From an uncultured Collinsella sp. (lineage in GTDB: Bacteria; Actinomycetota; Coriobacteriia; Coriobacteriales; Coriobacteriaceae): a stretch of DNA of 9,564 nucleotides. The DNA lies in contig URZB01000045.1 of the NCBI GenBank assembly GCA_900552295.1, positions 1 to 9,564 of the forward strand, in the 5' to 3' direction. The stretch's first letter is position 1, and each line of letters begins with the position of its first letter. Below the pieces are notes generated by a model, which was not told where the DNA came from, did no database searches, and saw only the letters and a program-made list of their open reading frames with translations. The position numbers and the translations under genes were made by a program. This document shows, piece by piece, positions 6,434-9,564 of the stretch.

Positions 6434-6510
6434 CGGGTTGTGGCTCAGTTTGGTAGAGCACTGCGTTCGGGACGCAGGGGTCGCTGGTTCAAATCCAGTC
6501 AACCCGACCA
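6434..6510 (+). tRNA. tRNA-Pro, anticodon CGG, CCA encoded
   Basis: A complete 77-base cloverleaf. The acceptor arm CGGGTTG (6434-6440) pairs with CAACCCG (6500-6506). The D arm is GCTC with GAGC. The anticodon arm is CTGCG with CGCAG around loop TTCGGGA, giving anticodon CGG (6468-6470) for proline CCG codons. The variable loop is five bases, and the T arm is GCTGG with CCAGT (one G-U pair) around TTCAAAT. The 3' ACCA is encoded. CCG is a common proline codon in this GC-rich segment, which fits a dedicated CGG isoacceptor. It has its own terminator 10 bases downstream. Confidence 0.97.
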
Positions 6511-6520
6511 GAGCATGAGG

Positions 6521-6549
6521 AGGGACCGCTTCTTGCGGTCCCTTTTTTT
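6521..6549 (+). terminator. Intrinsic terminator of tRNA-Pro
   Basis: A nine-pair perfect stem, AGGGACCGC (6521-6529) with GCGGTCCCT (6535-6543), five-base loop, then seven T residues (6543-6549). It separates the tRNA from tatA. Confidence 0.93.
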
Positions 6550-6557
6550 AGCTATTG

Positions 6558-6586
6558 TTGTGATACCGCGATACCCGCGGTATACT
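6558..6586 (+). promoter_or_regulatory. tatA promoter with embedded dyad (candidate operator)
   Basis: TTGTGA (6558-6563) and TATACT (6581-6586) are separated by exactly 17 bases, a good housekeeping promoter. Within it lies a perfect interrupted palindrome, ATACCGCG (6563-6570) and CGCGGTAT (6576-6583), spaced by five bases and overlapping the last base of the -35 and the first three bases of the -10. Such placement suits a dimeric DNA-binding regulator, but no regulator gene is present nearby. The promoter is fairly secure; the operator role is inference. Confidence 0.65.
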
Positions 6587-6622
6587 CATTCGAGCTTGTC
6601 TCGCTGTATTGTGGAGGTCTAC

Positions 6623-6898
6623 ATGTTTGGACTGAGGGCTCCTGAGCTCATCATTATTCTCGTCGTTGTCCTGATTATCTTTGGGCCCAAGAACCTGCCG
6701 AAGCTCGGTAAGTCCCTCGGCTCTACCGTCAAGAATATCCGCGAGGGTATGGAGGGCGACGATAAGGGCGAAACCAAGCAGGCCGAGGAGGTTGTGGTCG
6801 AGGAGTCCAAGGAGGACAAGGAGATCGCAGAGCTCGAGGCCAAGCTCGCTGCTGCCAAGCAAAAGAAGGCAGAGGACAGCGACGCGGACGCAGAGTAG
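6623..6898 (+). CDS. tatA: Sec-independent protein translocase subunit TatA/E
   Basis: Pore-forming component of the twin-arginine pathway, which exports folded proteins across the cytoplasmic membrane. The 91 residues begin with a short N-terminal segment bearing Glu8, one transmembrane helix (about 7-20), the FG hinge with following Pro (Phe20-Gly21-Pro22), an amphipathic helix KNLPKLGKSLGSTVKNIREG (23-42), and a long charged, probably disordered or coiled tail (44-91) rich in Glu and Lys. ATG at 6623 is chosen because GGAGG (6613-6617) lies five bases upstream and the protein then starts exactly where the family does; the same frame is open back through the tRNA gene, which is not coding. 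No tatC or tatB lies in the window. The single-gene unit has its own promoter and terminator. Confidence 0.93.
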   Translation: MFGLRAPELIIILVVVLIIFGPKNLPKLGKSLGSTVKNIREGMEGDDKGETKQAEEVVVEESKEDKEIAELEAKLAAAKQKKAEDSDADAE

Positions 6899-6923
6899 TC
6901 CCATCCCTTTGGGGTGAGCACCT

Positions 6924-6963
6924 GACCGGCTTGCCCGCAGGCTAGCCGGTCTTTTTCGTTTTT
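6924..6963 (+). terminator. Intrinsic terminator of tatA
   Basis: GACCGGCT (6924-6931) pairs perfectly with AGCCGGTC (6944-6951). The 12-base loop can add three inner pairs (GCC 6933-6935 with GGC 6940-6942). Two T runs follow (6952-6956 and 6959-6963). Confidence 0.9.
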
Positions 6964-6990
6964 GTTGACAGTTGATCGTTACATCATAGT
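6962..6990 (+). promoter_or_regulatory. Candidate greA promoter
   Basis: A perfect TTGACA is present at 6965-6970, but the best -10, CATAGT (6985-6990), is only 14 bases away. The overlapping TTGTTG (6962-6967) gives a proper 17-base spacer to the same -10. A promoter is expected here because a strong terminator ends just upstream and greA starts at 7006, but the exact elements are unsettled. A start near 6997 would fall inside or next to the ribosome site, giving an almost leaderless-length 5' end. Confidence 0.38.
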
Positions 6991-7005
6991 TGGGGAGATA
7001 TCCGT

Positions 7006-7476
7006 ATGGACGCAAGCCAGATCGTACTGACCGCTGAGGGCCGCCAGAAGCTCGTCGAGGAGCTCGCTTGGCGTGAGGGCGATTACGCCAAGGAGATCGT
7101 CGAGGACATCAAGGAAGCCCGCGCGTTCGGCGACCTTTCGGAGAACTCCGAGTACGATGCCGCCAAGGACAAGCAGGCCCAGAATGCTGCTCGCATCGCC
7201 GAGATTCAGGCTATTCTCGCCAACGCCCAGGTTGCTGCCACCACGGGTGATCTGACCGTCTCCATCGGTTCCACCGTTTCGTTGATTGATCCCAACGGTG
7301 AGGTCATGGAGGTCACGCTTGTCGGTACCACCGAGACCAACTCGCTCGAGCACAAGATCTCCAACGAGTCTCCGGTCGGCCACGCCATCATTGGTCATGG
7401 CGAGGGCGACTCCGTCGAGGTCGTTACGCCTTCCGGCAAGACTCGCGTCTACACCATCGCCAAGATCGCACGCTAG
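7006..7476 (+). CDS. greA: Transcription elongation factor GreA
   Basis: Binds the secondary channel of RNA polymerase and stimulates cleavage of backtracked transcripts so that elongation can resume. The 156 residues equal the usual length. The N-terminal coiled-coil (about 8-78) carries the tip motif ARAFGDLSENSEYDAAKD (38-55) with the catalytic acidic pair Asp43 and Glu46. The C-terminal FKBP-like domain (about 82-156) shows the ISNESPVGHAIIGHGEGD signature (118-135). GGGAG (6993-6997) is eight bases before ATG. Both acidic tip residues are intact, so cleavage activity is expected, rather than the role of a GreA-like anti-cleavage paralogue. A strong terminator separates it from lysS. Confidence 0.97.
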   Translation: MDASQIVLTAEGRQKLVEELAWREGDYAKEIVEDIKEARAFGDLSENSEYDAAKDKQAQNAARIAEIQAILANAQVAATTGDLTVSIGSTVSLIDPNGEVMEVTLVGTTETNSLEHKISNESPVGHAIIGHGEGDSVEVVTPSGKTRVYTIAKIAR

Positions 7477-7502
7477 ACCACGGTCCCGCGTAAAGGTATG
7501 TT
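7474..7502 (+). promoter_or_regulatory. Weak candidate lysS promoter overlapping the greA stop
   Basis: TAGACC (7474-7479) and TATGTT (7497-7502) match the consensus at four of six positions each, with a 17-base spacer. Initiation near 7509 would fall inside the 5' arm of the terminator, so such transcripts would lack part of the stem and escape termination. No better lysS promoter was seen after the terminator. This is suggestive only. Confidence 0.28.
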
Positions 7503-7504
7503 TT

Positions 7505-7537
7505 CGCTCCCTGGGACCGAATCCTGGGGAGCGTTTT
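7505..7537 (+). terminator. Intrinsic terminator between greA and lysS
   Basis: Bases 7505-7516 pair with 7522-7533 in a continuous 12-pair stem with two G-U wobbles, closing loop CCGAA (7517-7521), followed by TTTT (7534-7537). The outer half is CGCTCCC with GGGAGCG. A segment just upstream, CGGTCCC (7481-7487), is perfectly complementary to GGGACCG (7513-7519) in the upper stem and loop, so an alternative fold could compete with it. Confidence 0.8.
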
Positions 7538-7555
7538 AGTTTGAGGAGCTAACTT

Positions 7556-9520
7556 ATGGCAGAGAACCAGAACGCCGCCGATCAGGCATCGACGCTCAAC
7601 GACGAGCGCGCCACCCGCCTGGTCAAGCGCGCCGCCCTGTTCGAGGCGGGCCAGAACCCCTATCCTGAGCACTCTGAGCTTGAGGACTACGTCGCCGATA
7701 TCGAGGCTAAGTACGCCGATCTTGCCGATGGTGAGGACACCGAGGATGTCGTGAAGATTGCCGGCCGTGTGGTCGCCAAGCGCGGTCAGGGCAAGATCAT
7801 GTTCATCGTCGTGCGCGATGCGACTGCCGAGATTCAACTGTTCTGCCGCATCAACGACATGGACGAGGCTGCCTGGAATACGCTCAAGGCCCTCGACCTG
7901 GGCGACATCCTGGGCGTGACCGGCGTGGTCGTGCGCACCAAGCGCGGCCAGCTTTCCGTTGCCCCTGAGAGCGCGACCCTGCTTTCCAAGGCCGTTCGTC
8001 CGCTGCCCGAGAAGTTCCACGGTCTTTCCGACAAGGAGACCCGCTATCGCCAGCGCTATGTCGACCTGATCGCCAACGACGACGTTCGTGAGACCTTCCG
8101 TAAGCGTTCGCAGATTCTCTCCACCTTCCGTCGCTTTATGGAGTCCGACGGCTACATGGAGGTCGAGACCCCCATCCTGCAGACCATCCAGGGTGGTGCC
8201 ACGGCCAAGCCGTTCATTACCCACTTCAACGCGCTCGATCAGGAGTGCTACCTGCGTATTGCCACCGAGCTGCACCTCAAGCGCTGCATCGTCGGTGGTT
8301 TTGAGCGCGTGTTCGAGATCGGCCGCATCTTCCGTAACGAGGGCATGGACCTTACCCACAACCCCGAGTTCACCACGATGGAGGCCTACCGTGCCTTCTC
8401 CGACCTCGAGGGCATGAAGGCGCTCGCCCAGGGTGTCATTAAGGCGGCTAACAAGGCCATCGGCAACCCCGAGGTCATCGAGTACCAGGGCCAGACCATC
8501 GACCTTTCTGGTGAGTGGGCCAGCCGTCCCATGACCGACATCGTCTCCGACGTGCTCGGCAAGCAGGTCACCATCGACACGCCGGTCGAGGAGCTTGCTG
8601 CCGCCGCGCGCGAGAAGGGCCTGGAGATTAAGCCCGAGTGGACCGCCGGCAAGATTATCGCCGAGATCTACGATGAGCTGGGCGAGGACACCATCGTCAA
8701 CCCCACGTTCGTGTGCGATTACCCCATCGAGGTCAGCCCGCTTGCCAAGCGCTTTGAGGACGACCCGCGCCTGACGCACCGCTTTGAGCTGGTTATTGCC
8801 GGTCACGAGTACGCCAACGCGTTCTCTGAGCTCAACGACCCGGTCGACCAGGCCGAGCGCTTTGCCGCTCAGATGGCCGAGAAGGCCGGCGGTGACGACG
8901 AGGCCATGGAGTACGACGAGGACTACGTGCGCGCCCTCGAGTACGGTATGCCTCCTGCGGGCGGCATCGGCATCGGCATCGACCGCGTGGTCATGCTGCT
9001 CACCAACCAGGCTTCTATCCGCGACGTGCTGCTGTTCCCGCACATGAAGCCCGAGAAGGGTTTCCAGTCCGGTGCCGCTGCCGCCAAGGCTGCCGAGGCC
9101 GGCAACGCCGCGAGCCCGTTCGTTAAGTCGCTTAAGCCCACGCTCGATTACTCCAAGATCGCCGTTGAGCCGCTGTTTGAGGAGTTCGTCGACTTTGATA
9201 CCTTCTCCAAGAGCGACTTCCGCGCTGTGAAGGTCAAGGCATGCGAGGCCGTCAAGAAGTCCAAGAAGCTGCTGAACTTTACGCTCGACGACGGCACCGG
9301 CACCGACCGCACCATCCTCTCCGGTATTCACGCTTATTACGAGCCCGAGGACCTGGTTGGCAAGACCTTGCTTGCCATCACCAACCTGCCTCCGCGCAAG
9401 ATGATGGGTATTCCCAGCTGCGGCATGCTGATCAGCGCTGTCCACGAGGAGGAGGGCGAGGAGCGCCTCAACCTGATCCAGCTCGACGCCTCCATCCCCG
9501 CCGGCGCAAAGATGTACTAA
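7556..9520 (+). CDS. lysS: Lysyl-tRNA synthetase (class II) fused to a C-terminal EMAPII/Trbp111-like tRNA-binding domain
   Basis: Charges tRNA-Lys with lysine in the cytoplasm. The 654 residues are about 150 longer than the usual 490-510. An OB-fold anticodon-binding domain spans about 65-145. The class II catalytic core follows: motif 1 around 190-207, GGATAKPFITHFNALD (213-228), motif 2 FEIGRIFRNEG (253-263) with Arg260, LTHNPEFTTMEAY (266-278), and motif 3 GGIGIGIDRVVML (469-481) with Arg477. The core ends near VLLFPHMKPE (491-500). A linker rich in Ala and Gly (501-520) leads to a second OB-like domain (about 545-654) with the tRNA_bind pattern: TILSGIHAYYEPEDLVGK (586-603), NLPPRKMMGIPSCGML (610-625) and IPAGAKMY at the end. 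That module is typical of MetRS C-termini and free Trbp111. The start ATG has GAGGAG (7543-7548) at seven bases. The reading frame is continuous, so this is one polypeptide. Confidence 0.95.
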   Translation: MAENQNAADQASTLNDERATRLVKRAALFEAGQNPYPEHSELEDYVADIEAKYADLADGEDTEDVVKIAGRVVAKRGQGKIMFIVVRDATAEIQLFCRINDMDEAAWNTLKALDLGDILGVTGVVVRTKRGQLSVAPESATLLSKAVRPLPEKFHGLSDKETRYRQRYVDLIANDDVRETFRKRSQILSTFRRFMESDGYMEVETPILQTIQGGATAKPFITHFNALDQECYLRIATELHLKRCIVGGFERVFEIGRIFRNEGMDLTHNPEFTTMEAYRAFSDLEGMKALAQGVIKAANKAIGNPEVIEYQGQTIDLSGEWASRPMTDIVSDVLGKQVTIDTPVEELAAAAREKGLEIKPEWTAGKIIAEIYDELGEDTIVNPTFVCDYPIEVSPLAKRFEDDPRLTHRFELVIAGHEYANAFSELNDPVDQAERFAAQMAEKAGGDDEAMEYDEDYVRALEYGMPPAGGIGIGIDRVVMLLTNQASIRDVLLFPHMKPEKGFQSGAAAAKAAEAGNAASPFVKSLKPTLDYSKIAVEPLFEEFVDFDTFSKSDFRAVKVKACEAVKKSKKLLNFTLDDGTGTDRTILSGIHAYYEPEDLVGKTLLAITNLPPRKMMGIPSCGMLISAVHEEEGEERLNLIQLDASIPAGAKMY

Positions 9521-9523
9521 CTA

Positions 9524-9550
9524 GTTACGCGGTTCTACGAACCGCGTAAC
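9524..9550 (+). terminator. Perfect hairpin after lysS, T-tract not seen
   Basis: GTTACGCGGTTC (9524-9535) pairs perfectly with GAACCGCGTAAC (9539-9550) around a three-base loop, TAC. Its place three bases after the lysS stop fits a terminator stem. The expected T run cannot be judged because adapter sequence begins right after the 3' arm. A fold-back artefact at the fragment end is a less likely alternative. Confidence 0.6.
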
Positions 9551-9564
9551 CTGTCTCTTATACA
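9551..9564. other. Nextera/Tn5 mosaic-end adapter remnant (not genomic)
   Basis: CTGTCTCTTATACA equals the first 14 bases of the synthetic Tn5 mosaic end CTGTCTCTTATACACATCT as it appears in read-through of Nextera libraries. The match combines the T at position 4 found in the native inner end with the ATA at 10-12 found in the native outer end, which is specific to the synthetic hybrid. These bases should be trimmed. Confidence 0.93.

Noticed and set aside
6440..6622. N-terminal extension of tatA to a start at 6440
   Set aside because: It would translate the tRNA-Pro gene, its terminator and the tatA promoter. The ATG at 6623 has a good ribosome site and matches the family start.
6965..6990. 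Perfect TTGACA as the definite greA -35
   Set aside because: The only reasonable -10 is 14 bases away, too close for a standard promoter; it is kept only as part of a low-confidence entry.
7478..7533. T-box riboswitch upstream of lysS
   Set aside because: CGGTCCCGCG (7481-7490) faintly resembles the T-box core, but the UGGN and AGGG elements are missing, and the space between greA and lysS (79 bases) is far too short for a specifier stem.
7424..9445. Long open frame of 673 codons on the minus strand opposite lysS
   Set aside because: It is the reflection of strong third-position G/C bias in lysS; it has no recognisable domain, ribosome site or promoter. The same holds for minus-strand frames over 1192-2361, 3019-4227 and 124-1020.
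9551..9564. End of a native Tn5/IS50 element
   Set aside because: The bases fit only the synthetic mosaic end; the native outer end differs at position 4 and the native inner end differs at positions 10-12. No transposase is nearby.
1..9564. CRISPR array, prophage, insertion sequence or defence island
   Set aside because: No tandem spaced repeats, integrase, transposase or restriction-type genes were seen; all coding capacity is taken up by recognisable housekeeping genes.

Overview
This window is a GC-rich bacterial segment, entirely on the + strand, carrying housekeeping genes packed end to end. The gene mix suggests an actinobacterium of the class Coriobacteriia, possibly close to Collinsella. 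The reasons are the murI-rph-rdgB order familiar from Actinobacteria, a Veg-family gene directly before ispE as in Firmicutes, a Mur ligase without the diaminopimelate-type arginine motif, and a long two-part lysyl-tRNA synthetase. This placement is inference from gene content, not from a marker gene. No insertion sequence, prophage, CRISPR array or defence gene was seen.

Layout. 1-1098: C-terminal three quarters of a MurE-like Mur ligase, cut by the window edge. 1210-2121: HAD-superfamily (Cof-type) phosphatase. 2175-3059 murI, 3115-3840 rph, then an intrinsic terminator. 3983-4624 rdgB and 4628-5074 dtd are translationally packed. A promoter and a short leader hairpin precede 5189-5485 veg and 5488-6384 ispE, which are packed in the same way. 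6434-6510 is tRNA-Pro(CGG) with its own terminator. 6623-6898 tatA has a promoter with an embedded dyad and a terminator. 7006-7476 greA is followed by a strong terminator, then 7556-9520 lysS and a hairpin. The last 14 bases (9551-9564) match the synthetic Tn5 mosaic end used in Nextera libraries and are almost certainly adapter, so the real genome sequence ends at or before 9550.

Functionally the genes cover cell-wall precursor synthesis (Mur ligase, D-glutamate supply by MurI, isoprenoid supply by IspE for the lipid carrier), RNA maturation and nucleotide or tRNA quality control (RNase PH, RdgB, Dtd), protein export (TatA), transcript elongation (GreA) and lysine charging (LysS).

Nothing here is clearly a new system. 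The points most worth a second look are: the LysRS fused to a C-terminal EMAPII/Trbp111-like tRNA-binding domain; the arginine at the usual carbamylated-lysine position of the Mur ligase; the perfect dyad inside the tatA promoter; competing RNA pairings in the rph-rdgB and greA-lysS gaps; and the adapter-marked end. Every gap between genes is shorter than 150 bases.
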